From the NCBI GenBank assembly GCA_963735065.1, contig CAVTJL010000007.1, positions 186,001 to 250,000 of the forward strand: a stretch of 64,000 nucleotides of DNA, in the 5' to 3' direction. Source of the stretch: CAVTJL01 sp963735065 (GTDB lineage Bacteria > Pseudomonadota > Alphaproteobacteria > Geminicoccales > Geminicoccaceae). How positions within the stretch are numbered: the stretch's first letter is position 1; every line of letters begins with the position of its first letter. Below the pieces are notes generated by a model. It did no database searches, had not been told where the DNA came from, and worked only from the letters and a program-made list of their open reading frames with translations. This document shows, piece after piece, positions 16,255 through 24,471 of the stretch. The position numbers and the translations under genes are program-made.

Positions 16255-17070
16255 TTGTCGAAGGTCATCGTCGTCACATCAGGCAAGGGCGGCGTCGGCA
16301 AGACCACGTCGGCGGCCGCCATCGCCACCGGCCTTGCCCTGCGCGGCAAGCGGACGGTGGTGATCGACTTCGACGTGGGGCTTCGCAACCTCGATCTGAT
16401 CATGGGATGCGAGCGCCGGGTGGTGTTCGACTTCATCAACGTGATCAACGACGGGATCCGCCTGAATCAGGCCCTGATCAAGGACAAGCGGGTCGAGAAT
16501 CTCTTCATCCTCCCGACATCGCAGACGCGCGACAAGGAAGCCCTCAACCTCGAGGGCGTGGAGAAGGTGATGGACGAGCTCCGCAAGGAGTTCGACTACA
16601 TCATCTGCGACAGCCCGGCGGGCATCGAGAAGGGCGCCTATATGGCGCTCTACTTCGCCGATGAGGCCATCGTGGTCACCAATCCCGAGGTGTCGAGCGT
16701 TCGGGACAGCGACCGCATCCTGGGCATCCTGAACAGCAAATCGCGCCGGGCCGAGCGTGGCGAGGAGCCTGTCCGCCAGCATCTGATGCTGACCCGCTAC
16801 GACGTCGATCGCGTCGCCAGGGGCGAGATGCTGAGGCTCGAGGACGTCCTCGAGATCCTGGCTATCCCGGTGCTGGGCGTGATCCCGCAGGACGATGCGG
16901 TGCTCCAGGCCTCGAACATCGGCACACCCATCGTCCTGGACGAGCGCTCGGTCGCCGGCCAGGCCTATGCCGACGCGGTGAGCCGGCTCCTCGGCCAGAC
17001 GATCGAGCTGCGCTTCGTAGCGCTTCCCAAGAAGAGCTTCATGAACTGGCTCCGGCGGAGGAGCGCGTGA
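16255..17070 (+). CDS. minD: MinD, septum-site-determining ATPase
   Basis: A 271-residue protein from a TTG at 16255, with AGGAGG 5 bases upstream. It has the deviant Walker A GKGGVGKT (10-17), the switch region VVIDFDVGLRNLDLIMGCERRVVFD, and a C-terminal amphipathic membrane-targeting helix (PKKSFMNWLRRRS). MinD binds membrane in its ATP form, recruits MinC and is stimulated by MinE. It begins 46 bases after minC and its stop overlaps the minE start. Confidence 0.98.
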   Translation: MSKVIVVTSGKGGVGKTTSAAAIATGLALRGKRTVVIDFDVGLRNLDLIMGCERRVVFDFINVINDGIRLNQALIKDKRVENLFILPTSQTRDKEALNLEGVEKVMDELRKEFDYIICDSPAGIEKGAYMALYFADEAIVVTNPEVSSVRDSDRILGILNSKSRRAERGEEPVRQHLMLTRYDVDRVARGEMLRLEDVLEILAIPVLGVIPQDDAVLQASNIGTPIVLDERSVAGQAYADAVSRLLGQTIELRFVALPKKSFMNWLRRRSA

Positions 17071-17342
17071 AACTTCTCGAGCTTTTCCGGCGCAACCGTC
17101 AGCCCCCTCAGACGGCCAGCCTCGCCAAGCAGCGTCTCCAGGTGCTGCTCGCCCTCGAGCGCACGACGGCCCAGAGCCCGGATTTCCTGCCCCTGCTCCA
17201 ACGCGAGCTGCTCGAGGTCATCCGCAAATACGTCGAGGTGGACGAGGACAGGATCAAGGTCGAGTTCGAGCGCGACACGGGCATGTCGATGCTCGCCGTG
17301 AGCGTCGAGATCCCGTCTGGCGTCGCGGGCCGCGCCGTCTAG
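17067..17342 (+). CDS. minE: MinE, topological specificity factor
   Basis: A 91-residue protein starting at a GTG that overlaps the minD TGA (GTGA). It has the membrane-contact N-terminus MKLLELFRR, the MinD-binding segment SLAKQRLQVLLALERT, and the C-terminal dimer domain ELLEVIRKYVEVDEDRIKVEFE. It stimulates the MinD ATPase and drives Min oscillation. Confidence 0.96.
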   Translation: MKLLELFRRNRQPPQTASLAKQRLQVLLALERTTAQSPDFLPLLQRELLEVIRKYVEVDEDRIKVEFERDTGMSMLAVSVEIPSGVAGRAV

Positions 17343-17402
17343 GCTCGATGCCGGGACGGCCGCGCGCCGGGCCCTGCGCTGACGGCAGGCGCATGTAGGG
17401 CT

Positions 17403-17419
17403 GCTAACCATATCTTAGC
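17403..17419. promoter_or_regulatory. Palindrome resembling a CtrA box upstream of the response regulator
   Basis: GCTAA-CCATATC-TTAGC is a perfect 5-base inverted repeat with a 7-base spacer. It can be read as CTAA-N7-TTAG, one mismatch per half-site from the CtrA consensus TTAA-N7-TTAA. It lies 50 bases before the response-regulator start. The link to CtrA is tentative. Confidence 0.3.
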
Positions 17420-17468
17420 GCACCGCTGTCATGCTCCCTCGGAGGACGGACCCGAGCGGAGAAGCACG

Positions 17469-17858
17469 ATGATGCCCGACGAGCGGAGCCTGCCCATTCT
17501 CCTCGTCGACGACTACAAGACCACGCTCCGCATCCTGAAGGGACTCCTGCGCCAGCTCGGCTTTCCCGAGATCGACGAGGCGACCGACGGCGCCAGGGCG
17601 CTCTCCATGATGCGGGAGAAGCGCTACGGCCTCGTGATCTCGGACTGGAATCTCCGCGAGATGAGCGGGCTCGAGCTGTTTAGCCAGATGCGGGCCGAGC
17701 CCGGGCTCGGATCGATCCCCTTCATCATGATGACGGGCGAGGGCGCCATCGAGAGCATCGTCGATGCCCAGGCGGCCGGGGTCGACGGCTGCATCGTCAA
17801 GCCCTTCAGCGCATCCGCCCTCGAGGCCAAGATCGCAGGCGCGCTCCATGCCGCTTGA
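17469..17858 (+). CDS. CheY-like single-domain response regulator
   Basis: A 129-residue receiver domain with all key residues: the acidic pair in LLVDDY, phospho-acceptor Asp in VISDWNLREMSG, Thr in MMTGE and Lys in IVKPFS. There is no output domain. The start may be the first or second Met (17469 or 17472); GGAG precedes both. No chemotaxis genes are present, so whether it serves motility or another phosphorelay is open. It is followed after about 100 bases by a large secreted protein on the same strand. Confidence 0.93.
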   Translation: MMPDERSLPILLVDDYKTTLRILKGLLRQLGFPEIDEATDGARALSMMREKRYGLVISDWNLREMSGLELFSQMRAEPGLGSIPFIMMTGEGAIESIVDAQAAGVDGCIVKPFSASALEAKIAGALHAA

Positions 17859-17960
17859 CCCGCCATCCGTGGGCATCCTCGCGGCCGGGCCCCGCCCACG
17901 GCCGTGACGGCCCCAGCCCCGAACGGCATCGCCCGTCCGCGCAGAACGCTTGCACGGGCG

Positions 17961-20030
17961 ATGCACGCATCAAGGCTGGCCCTGCTCCTCGTCCTCCTCC
18001 AGCCCGCCCTGGGAGCCGGCGCGGAGCGACCTGCCCCGCCGTCTCACCTGCCACCTTCGGCGCCAAGGAGGCTGTTCCCCGCCGAGCAGACGGCCCTCTC
18101 CACAGCCGTGCCGTCGACGGCGACACCCCCGCTCGAGGCGGCAGCCGATCCGTCGGCGAAGCCGGGCCCGACCATGCCCGAGGAAGCGGCCTCCGCCTCC
18201 GTGCCGCGTGCGTCCATCGCGGTCCGCACGGGTCGTCATCCGGGCTTCGTCAGGATCGTGCTTGAAGGTCGTCTGGCTCCCAGCATCTCCGCCGAGCCTA
18301 TGGGCGACACCGTGAGGATTGTGCCTGGGGCGTCGATCGACGACGCCCGGCTCGCGCGGATGGCGGCACTGGAGCCCGAGATCCTCGGGGCCAATCGGAG
18401 CGCCGGGGCGGTCGTGCTGGCGCTCTCTCCGGGCTCAGACGTCCGTCTATGGCGCCTGGGCACAGAGCGCCTCGTCCTGGATGTCGCTCGGGCCGAGGCC
18501 TACCGGCCGCGGCCTGCGCGCCCGGCGATCGAAGCCGGCAGTGTGGCACCCATGGCCGGCGCGCCGACCCAGGCCTCCACCGGGAAGGCAGGCGCGATCG
18601 GCGCAACGGGCGGCGTCTCGGCTCTTGCGGGCGGTGCGATGGAGGACAAGGCCGCCGTGGAGTCGTTGCATGCCCCCCATAGGGATGCCGCGACGGAGGC
18701 CGGTGAGGCGGCGGCATCGCTGCTCCCGCCTACGCCGCCGGGCCCAGAGGGCAACGTGAGGACCCAGCCGGCCACTCCCGAGGCGGCCGGCGTGAACGGC
18801 ACGGACGCCTGGCCCTCTCGCGATGCACGCGCCGGACAGGGGTCCGCGCATGACCGAAGCGCCGCGGCAGCTGACGCTGTGCCGTTCCTTGCCATCGAGC
18901 AGCTCGTCGACCCGGACGCGTCGTTGATCGGCCTCGCGGGCAGCCGGGGGGTGGGGACATGCGGGTGGCCGGCGAGCAGGATCCCGTCGGACGCTGGACG
19001 CCGGCGCGGGTGGCAGGATGCCGCCCACCTGGCACGGGCCCGCTGCCTTCTCCGCCGTGGCCTCGCGGCCGAGGCCATCGCGGCGCTCGACTTGAGCAGG
19101 GCGGAGAGGGAGCCCGATGGGACCGAGGAGCCGGCGGCACGGGCCCTCCGTGCTGCAGCCGAGACCCTGCTCGGTCGCTCGGCGGCCGCCGAGGCGCTGC
19201 TTGCCTCCTTCGTCGGCCTCGAGGATGCCGAGCTCAGGCTTTGGCGGGCCTTGGCCGCTGCGGGCATGGGCGAGCCAAGCCGAGCATGGGCCGAGCTGCG
19301 GCGGTCGGGCGACGTGCTCGATCGCTACCCGGAGGCGCTACGCCTGCGGATCGGCCCCGGGCTTGTGCGTGTCGCGCTGGCATCCGACGCGCTCGACGCA
19401 GCATCGGCGATCTTAGCCGGTCTTCGAACGCCCGCCCTCACCGCATCCGAAAGCGCCGAGCTCGACCTGCTGGAGGCGGAGGTGCGACTGAGCCGGACGC
19501 CGGACGTCATTCCGGAGGGCCTGCTGGGCCGTGCGATCGAGACCGGCAGCTGGCGGATCGCGACCGAGGCCGCCTTCGCCCTGACGACGGCCCGCGAGCG
19601 GGCGGGACGGATCACGGCCGCGGCCGCCCTGGACGAGCTCGAGGCCCAGCTGCCCTTCTGGCGGGGGCACCCGGACGAGAGCACGATGATGGAGCACCTG
19701 GCCGGCCTCGAGCTTCGCACGGACCGCCCGGCGGAGGCGGCCGCTACCCTGGGCACGCTCCTCGATCGCAGCGCCCCCAAGCGTGGCGAGCGAACGCGCG
19801 AGCCCGCGCCCTCGCAGCTGTTCTTGGATCTCGCGAGCGCCGGCCGAGGTGACCCGACGGCCGCGATCGCGGCACTCGCTGTCTGGCGGCGGCATCCGGA
19901 GCTGCTGTCGGGTGCCGCGCGGGACCAGGCGCTCCGCGACCTCGCCGCCGGTCTGCAGGCAGCTGGGCTCGACGATGCAGCAAAGAGCCTGGTCGAGGAG
20001 GGATCCGTGCTGGTCGCACCGGCGCGCTGA
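17961..20030 (+). CDS. Secreted repeat-rich protein of unknown function
   Basis: From the ATG at 17961 the product has 689 residues: a Sec signal peptide (MHASRLALLLVLLQPALGAGA), a Pro-rich segment, a beta-rich domain around IAVRTGRHPGFVRIVLEGRL...VRIVPGASIDDARLARMAALEP...VRLWRLGTERLVLDVARAE that resembles an AMIN-type cell-envelope domain, a long low-complexity Ala/Pro/Gly linker, and a C-terminal half made of helical hairpins with TPR-like spacing (LARARCLLRRGLAAEAIAAL; AAGMGEPSRAWAEL; AAATLGTLLDR). An upstream GTG at 17904 would add 19 residues before the signal peptide. I cannot name a function; a periplasmic scaffold is plausible. The preceding gene is a CheY-like regulator. Confidence 0.75.
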   Translation: MHASRLALLLVLLQPALGAGAERPAPPSHLPPSAPRRLFPAEQTALSTAVPSTATPPLEAAADPSAKPGPTMPEEAASASVPRASIAVRTGRHPGFVRIVLEGRLAPSISAEPMGDTVRIVPGASIDDARLARMAALEPEILGANRSAGAVVLALSPGSDVRLWRLGTERLVLDVARAEAYRPRPARPAIEAGSVAPMAGAPTQASTGKAGAIGATGGVSALAGGAMEDKAAVESLHAPHRDAATEAGEAAASLLPPTPPGPEGNVRTQPATPEAAGVNGTDAWPSRDARAGQGSAHDRSAAAADAVPFLAIEQLVDPDASLIGLAGSRGVGTCGWPASRIPSDAGRRRGWQDAAHLARARCLLRRGLAAEAIAALDLSRAEREPDGTEEPAARALRAAAETLLGRSAAAEALLASFVGLEDAELRLWRALAAAGMGEPSRAWAELRRSGDVLDRYPEALRLRIGPGLVRVALASDALDAASAILAGLRTPALTASESAELDLLEAEVRLSRTPDVIPEGLLGRAIETGSWRIATEAAFALTTARERAGRITAAAALDELEAQLPFWRGHPDESTMMEHLAGLELRTDRPAEAAATLGTLLDRSAPKRGERTREPAPSQLFLDLASAGRGDPTAAIAALAVWRRHPELLSGAARDQALRDLAAGLQAAGLDDAAKSLVEEGSVLVAPAR

Positions 20031-20067
20031 GCGGAAGGGCCCGGCAGCGGCGCGTTGGTCGGAGGGC

Positions 20068-21198
20068 TCAGGCGGCCAGAGCCGCCTCGTCGTCTGGCAG
20101 GCCCAGCTTCCTCGCCACCTCGCAGGCAACCGGCCAGGACGCGGTCAGGCCGGGGCTCTCGATGCCGAAGAGGTTGACCAGGCCCTGGACGCCGTGCTCC
20201 GCCGGACCCTGGACCACGAAGTCGTCGGCCACCGAGCCCCTGGGCGCCAGCTTCGGGCGGATGCCCGAATAGCCGGGCTCGAGGGCACCATCGCGCAGCT
20301 CGGGCCAGTAGGTGCGGATCGCCGCATAGAAGACGTCGGCCCGGGTCGGATCCACAGCGTAATCGAGCCCGTCGACCCACTCCGTGTCGGGGCCGAAGCG
20401 GCACTGCCCGCCCATGTCGACGGTCACGTGCACGCCGAGGCCCGCATGCTCCGGCACGGGATAGATGAGCCTGCCGAACGGTGACTTGCCGGACAGTGTG
20501 AAATAGTTGCCCTTGCAATAGTAGGCCTTGGGCAGCCTTGCCGGGTCGAGCCCCTCGAAGCGCCGCGCGAGGCCCGGAGCATGCAGGCCGGCGCTGTTGA
20601 CGACCGTCCGGGCCAGAAGCTCCATCGGCTCATCGCCGCCGACCTCCAGCTCGATGCCCTCGCCCGTCACCCGCGCCCGCTCGAGGGGAGCGTTGAACGC
20701 GAGCATGGCGCCATGGTCCTCGGCATCGCCCTGATAGGCGAGCATCAGGCCATGGCTGTCGATGATGCCCGTCGTCGGCGACCACAGCGCCGCGGTGCAG
20801 CGCAGGCGCGGCTCCAGCTCCATCGCCTGCTCGGCCGTCCAGAGCTCGAGGTCCGGCATGCCGATCGCGCGCGCGTTCGCCTTGATGGTCTCAAGCGTGG
20901 CGTTCTGCGCGTCGCTGGTCGCCACGATCAGCTTGCCGCAGCGCTTATGGGGCACCCCCCTGGCCTCGCAGTAGTCGTAGAGGAACCGCTTGCCCTCGAT
21001 GCAGGCGCGCGCCTTGAGGCTGCCCTTCGGATAATAGATGCCGGCGTGGATGACCTCGCTGTTCCGCGAGCTCGTCTCCGTGCCGATCATCGGCTCCTTC
21101 TCGAGGACGATCACCTCGCGCCCGGCCATGGCCAGCCGCCGGGCGACGGCGAGCCCGACGACCCCGGCCCCGATCACCACGCAATCCACGCGCTCCAT
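20068..21198 (-). CDS. FAD-dependent oxidoreductase of the L-2-hydroxyglutarate oxidase (LhgO) family
   Basis: A 376-residue DAO-fold flavoenzyme. The dinucleotide-binding motif VIGAGVVGLAVARRL is at 7-21, followed by SSRNSEVIHAGIYYPKGSLKARACIEGKR, a segment typical of L-2-hydroxyglutarate dehydrogenase/oxidase. The C-terminal FAD contact is GIESPGLTASWPVACEVA. The family oxidises L-2-hydroxyglutarate or related 2-hydroxy acids. The next upstream gene, a lactate/malate dehydrogenase homologue, ends 5 bases away on the same strand, so they form an operon for 2-hydroxyacid metabolism. The exact substrate is not certain. Confidence 0.87.
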   Translation of the reverse strand: MERVDCVVIGAGVVGLAVARRLAMAGREVIVLEKEPMIGTETSSRNSEVIHAGIYYPKGSLKARACIEGKRFLYDYCEARGVPHKRCGKLIVATSDAQNATLETIKANARAIGMPDLELWTAEQAMELEPRLRCTAALWSPTTGIIDSHGLMLAYQGDAEDHGAMLAFNAPLERARVTGEGIELEVGGDEPMELLARTVVNSAGLHAPGLARRFEGLDPARLPKAYYCKGNYFTLSGKSPFGRLIYPVPEHAGLGVHVTVDMGGQCRFGPDTEWVDGLDYAVDPTRADVFYAAIRTYWPELRDGALEPGYSGIRPKLAPRGSVADDFVVQGPAEHGVQGLVNLFGIESPGLTASWPVACEVARKLGLPDDEAALAA

Positions 21199-21203
21199 GG
21201 GCG

Positions 21204-22271
21204 TCAGCTCCGCCAGAGCCGATCGAGCTCCGACCTCTCCAGGCCCACCGCCTCGCCGGCCGCGAGGATCTCGGCGAAGCTCGTCTCGTCGACCGGAATG
21301 CCCTGGGCCAGCCGCTTGGCACGCGAGCGCTGCTCGGGCTCGCCCGGCAGCAGCACCTCATCGAAGCCCGGCGCCGGCGGCGACGCCTTGATCCAGGCCT
21401 TCACGGACTCGATCTCGCTGCGAATTGCGTCCATCGTCCCGAACCGCCGGCTGTCGATCACGATCGAGAGCAGGTTGTTGACCACGCCGTCCTTCTTGTC
21501 CTGCGTGATCGTCTGCCCTCCGATCAAGGCTGCCCCCAGGATCTCGCACATCACGGCCAGGCCCGAGCCCTTGTGCAGGCCAAAGGCCAGCAGCGCGCCG
21601 CGATGATCGTCGACCAGCGCCCTGGGATCGGTCGTCGGCTTGCCCGCCGGGTCGATCAGCACGCCCTCCGGCACGGGCACGCCCTTGTTGCGGGCAACCC
21701 GCGCCTTGCCGAAGGCGATGGCGCTCGTCGCCATGTCGAGCACCAGCGCGGGCCGGCCATCCTCGCCCGGAACCGCGGCGCAGAAGGGGTTGGTGCCGAG
21801 GCGCGCGTCGCTGCAGCCCCAGGGCGCCTGCCAGGGCTGGTGGTCGGCGACGTTGACGAAGTGGATCGAGGTCATGTCGGCGGCGGCGCACTGCTCGCCA
21901 TAGGTGCCGATCCGGCCGACATGGGCGCTGTTGCGCAGAGCCATCACGCAGGCCCCCGTCTCACGAGCGCGGGCGACCGCGCGGCGCATCGCCTCCGCCG
22001 CCATCGTCTGACCGAAGCCACGCCGGGCGTCGAGCACGAGGACGGCCCCACCATCGCTCACCGTCTCGATCTCCTGATTGGGCACGAGCAGGCCCAGCTT
22101 CAGGATGCGCACATAGGTCGGGATCATGCCGACACCGTGCGAGTCGTGACCGGCGAGGTTGGCGCCCACGAGGTGACGGGCCACCTCGTCGGCCTCGTCC
22201 TGGCTGCTGCCCATCGCCCGCACGATCGCGAAGGTGAGTGAGGTGAGCTTGTCGGCGGCGATGGTCGGCAT
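21204..22271 (-). CDS. Ldh family (type 2 malate/L-lactate/ureidoglycolate) oxidoreductase
   Basis: A 355-residue NAD(P)-dependent enzyme of the Ldh_2 family. The signature GHDSHGVGMIPTYVRIL (about 54-70), GMATSAIAFGKARVARNKG-like segment and KGSGLAVMCEILGAAL identify the fold, which is unrelated to classical Rossmann lactate dehydrogenases. Members reduce or oxidise 2-keto or 2-hydroxy acids (malate, lactate, 2,3-diketogulonate, ureidoglycolate). It precedes an LhgO-type flavoenzyme with a 5-base gap and is divergent from an RraA-family gene. Confidence 0.9.
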   Translation of the reverse strand: MPTIAADKLTSLTFAIVRAMGSSQDEADEVARHLVGANLAGHDSHGVGMIPTYVRILKLGLLVPNQEIETVSDGGAVLVLDARRGFGQTMAAEAMRRAVARARETGACVMALRNSAHVGRIGTYGEQCAAADMTSIHFVNVADHQPWQAPWGCSDARLGTNPFCAAVPGEDGRPALVLDMATSAIAFGKARVARNKGVPVPEGVLIDPAGKPTTDPRALVDDHRGALLAFGLHKGSGLAVMCEILGAALIGGQTITQDKKDGVVNNLLSIVIDSRRFGTMDAIRSEIESVKAWIKASPPAPGFDEVLLPGEPEQRSRAKRLAQGIPVDETSFAEILAAGEAVGLERSELDRLWRS

Positions 22272-22339
22272 GGTGTTCCTGGTCCCCGAGCTGGTGTGCG
22301 CCCTCCTAGCACAGCGTCGGGCGGGCTCGAAGAGCGCGA

Positions 22340-22380
22340 GCGCAACGAGCCCACCCGCTCATGGGTCGGGCTCGTTGCGC
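22340..22380. promoter_or_regulatory. Strong stem-loop in a divergent promoter region
   Basis: Perfect 13-base arms (GCGCAACGAGCCC at 22340-22352 and GGGCTCGTTGCGC at 22368-22380) flank a 15-base loop, inside which ACCC and GGGT can also pair. It lies between two genes that point away from each other (Ldh at 22271 and RraA at 22469), so it is not a 3' terminator of either. It could be an operator or a leader hairpin. Function unknown. Confidence 0.5.
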
Positions 22381-22468
22381 GTCGACGGGGCCGCGGCCGC
22401 CCTGTTCCGATTGACGCCCGAACGAGCGGTCCATAGCTTCGCCCCCCTGGCAAGGCGGATGCACCTGA

Positions 22469-23128
22469 ATGACGATCGACTGCGCCACGCTCAAGAAGGT
22501 CCTCTACTCGGCTGTCCTCTCCGATGTGCTGGACGGGATGGGACGGCCTCGGCAGGCCATGCGCCCGTTCGTGCGGCCGCTCGACGAAGGGCTCACGTTG
22601 TTCGGGCCTGCGCGCACCGGGCTCTACATGCCGGTCTACGCGGTCGAGGAGGGCGAGAACCCCTACGATGTCGAGATCGCGCTGGTCGACGACCTGCGCC
22701 CGGGCGACGTCGCCGTCTTCGCCTGCGGCGGGCCCACCGACCGCATAGCGCCCTGGGGCGAGCTGCTGTCGACCGCGGCCCGCCATCGGGGTGCCGACGG
22801 CTGCGTCACGGACGGCCTCGTGCGCGACGTGCGTCAGATCCGAGGGATGAGCTTTCCCGTCTTCCATGGCGGGATCGGGCCGCTCGACAGCCGAGGCCGA
22901 GGCAAGATGATCAAGCGCGACGTGCCGGTCGAGTGCGGCGGCGTCGAGGTGCATCCGGGCGATCTCGTCTTCGGCGACGTGGACGGGGTGGTGGTGGTGC
23001 CAAGCGCGATCGCGACCGAGGCCATCTCGCTGGCGCTCGACAAGATCAACGGGGAGAACAAGACGCGCGAGGAGCTCGCACACGGCCTCAAGCTCAGCGA
23101 GGTCTATGCCAAGTACGGCGTGCTCTGA
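22469..23128 (+). CDS. RraA-like / HMG aldolase family protein
   Basis: A 219-residue protein of the RraA/demethylmenaquinone-methyltransferase-like family. It shows SDVLDGMGRPRQAM near the N-terminus and the conserved GADGCVTDGLVRDVRQIRGMSFPVFHGG block (about 110-137), where the Gly-Asp-Arg set binds metal and the carboxylated substrate in 4-hydroxy-4-methyl-2-oxoglutarate aldolases. Members are aldolases or oxaloacetate decarboxylases, or act as RNase E inhibitors. The neighbouring 2-hydroxyacid oxidoreductases favour an aldolase or decarboxylase role. Confidence 0.85.
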   Translation: MTIDCATLKKVLYSAVLSDVLDGMGRPRQAMRPFVRPLDEGLTLFGPARTGLYMPVYAVEEGENPYDVEIALVDDLRPGDVAVFACGGPTDRIAPWGELLSTAARHRGADGCVTDGLVRDVRQIRGMSFPVFHGGIGPLDSRGRGKMIKRDVPVECGGVEVHPGDLVFGDVDGVVVVPSAIATEAISLALDKINGENKTREELAHGLKLSEVYAKYGVL

Positions 23129-23183
23129 GCCCGTTCCGGGCACCCGTTGACGGGGCCGGGCGCCGGCCCACATCCGTCAGGCC

Positions 23184-24185
23184 ATGACAGCAGACCCGAG
23201 CCCATCGCTGGATCGCCGCCTCTGCGTAGCGCCGATGATGGACGTGACGGACCGGCATTGCCGGTTCCTCCTCCGTCTCATCGCGCCGCGTGCGCTGCTC
23301 TACACCGAGATGGTGACCACGGGCGCCATCCTGCACGGCGACCGCGCCCGATATCTCGACTTCGATCCGGCCGAGCGGCCCCTGGCGCTTCAGCTGGGCG
23401 GCAGCGATCCCCGCGCCTTGGCCGAGTGCGCGGCCATTGCCGAGGCGTGGGGCTATGACGAGGTCAATCTCAACTGTGGCTGCCCCTCGCCCAGGGTCAC
23501 CGGCGGCGGCTTCGGCGTCTGGCTCATGACCGAGCCCGGGCTCGTGGCCGATGCCGTGGCGGCGATGCGCGCCCGCACGCGGCTTCCGGTGACGGTGAAA
23601 TGCCGGATCGGGGTCGACGATGAGGAGGGGCCCGCCTTTCTCGACAGCTTCGTCGAGCAGGTGGCAGCCGCCGGCTGCGGCACCTTCATCGTCCATGCGC
23701 GCAAGGCTCTGCTCAAGGGGCTGAGCCCCAAGGAGAACCGAAACATCCCGCCGCTCCGCTACGAGGTGGCGCATGGATTGAAGGCGGCGCGGCCCGAGCT
23801 CGAGATCGTCATCAATGGCGGATTCCGCGATCCGGCGCTCGCTGCTGCCCAGCTGACCCTGCTCGACGGGGTGATGGTCGGCCGCGAGGCTGCCGAGAAT
23901 CCCTGGTCGCTTCACGCCTTTGAGGCGGCGCTCACCGGCTCCCCGCCTCTCACGAGCCGGCCCACGGTGCTGGAAGGGATGCTCGCCTACGCGGAGCGAC
24001 AGCTGGCGGCGGGCGTGCCGCTCAGAGCAATCATCCGCCCTCTCTTGGGGCTCTACAACGGGCTGCCCGGCGCTCGCCGCTACCGCCGTCATCTGAGCGA
24101 GCGCGCCGCCGCGGGCGGGCTCGAGGTGCTGGCTGAGGCGGCGCGGATGGTGACCGACATCGACGAGACCCGAAAGGCAGCATGA
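23184..24185 (+). CDS. dusA: tRNA-dihydrouridine synthase A
   Basis: A 333-residue FMN enzyme. The start MTADPSPSLDRRLCVAPMMDVTDRHCRFL, the catalytic region NLNCGCPSPRVTGGGFGVWLM, TVKCRIGVDD and FIVHARKALLKGLSPKENRNIPPL are all DusA signatures. It reduces uridines in the D loop of tRNAs. It begins 55 bases after the RraA-like gene and is followed by a hairpin containing a CtrA-type box. Confidence 0.95.
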   Translation: MTADPSPSLDRRLCVAPMMDVTDRHCRFLLRLIAPRALLYTEMVTTGAILHGDRARYLDFDPAERPLALQLGGSDPRALAECAAIAEAWGYDEVNLNCGCPSPRVTGGGFGVWLMTEPGLVADAVAAMRARTRLPVTVKCRIGVDDEEGPAFLDSFVEQVAAAGCGTFIVHARKALLKGLSPKENRNIPPLRYEVAHGLKAARPELEIVINGGFRDPALAAAQLTLLDGVMVGREAAENPWSLHAFEAALTGSPPLTSRPTVLEGMLAYAERQLAAGVPLRAIIRPLLGLYNGLPGARRYRRHLSERAAAGGLEVLAEAARMVTDIDETRKAA

Positions 24186-24192
24186 CCGGCAC

Positions 24193-24215
24193 GGGCTTAA
24201 GCAACTCTTAAGCCC
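24193..24215. promoter_or_regulatory. CtrA-type box within a palindrome, upstream of the Flp pilin gene
   Basis: TTAA-GCAACTC-TTAA at 24197-24211 matches the CtrA consensus TTAA-N7-TTAA exactly. It lies inside a perfect 9-base inverted repeat (GGGCTTAAG / CTTAAGCCC, 5-base loop). The box ends 49 bases before the flp ATG and begins just after the dusA stop. The hairpin could also end dusA transcription. CtrA directly controls pilA in Caulobacter, which supports a regulatory reading. Confidence 0.6.
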
Positions 24216-24260
24216 ATTGCGCCATGCTGAGGCCTCCGACCATGGAGACGGAGACGCGGC

Positions 24261-24455
24261 ATGGGAAAGGCTCGCCGCTCGGTGCGGGCGCTCGCCGAGG
24301 ACAGGTCGGGCGGCTCCTCGATTGAGTATGCGCTGATCGCCAGCATCACCGCGATCACCGCCATCGCAGCGCTCCTCCGCTTCGGCCAGTCGTTCGGCGC
24401 GCTCTACGGGCGCATCGGCACGGCGATCCAGGGGGCGCTCGGCATGGGGCCCTGA
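24261..24455 (+). CDS. flp: Flp/Fap-type pilin subunit
   Basis: A 64-residue prepilin. A basic leader (MGKARRSVRALAEDRSG) precedes the prepilin-peptidase motif G/GSSIEY (cleavage expected after Gly17, with Glu and Tyr at +5 and +6), followed by a hydrophobic helix (ALIASITAITAIAALL). It would be the major subunit of a tight-adherence (Tad) pilus. The tad/cpa assembly genes are not in the window, so it is an orphan locus here. A CtrA-type box lies just upstream. Confidence 0.9.
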   Translation: MGKARRSVRALAEDRSGGSSIEYALIASITAITAIAALLRFGQSFGALYGRIGTAIQGALGMGP

Positions 24456-24471
24456 GGCCTCCTCCTCGGCA

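Noticed and set aside
15465..16664. Programmed ribosomal frameshifting in minC
   Set aside because: No slippery heptamer followed by a clear stem-loop or pseudoknot stands out in the linker, and MinC is not known to use frameshifting. An indel is the simpler explanation.
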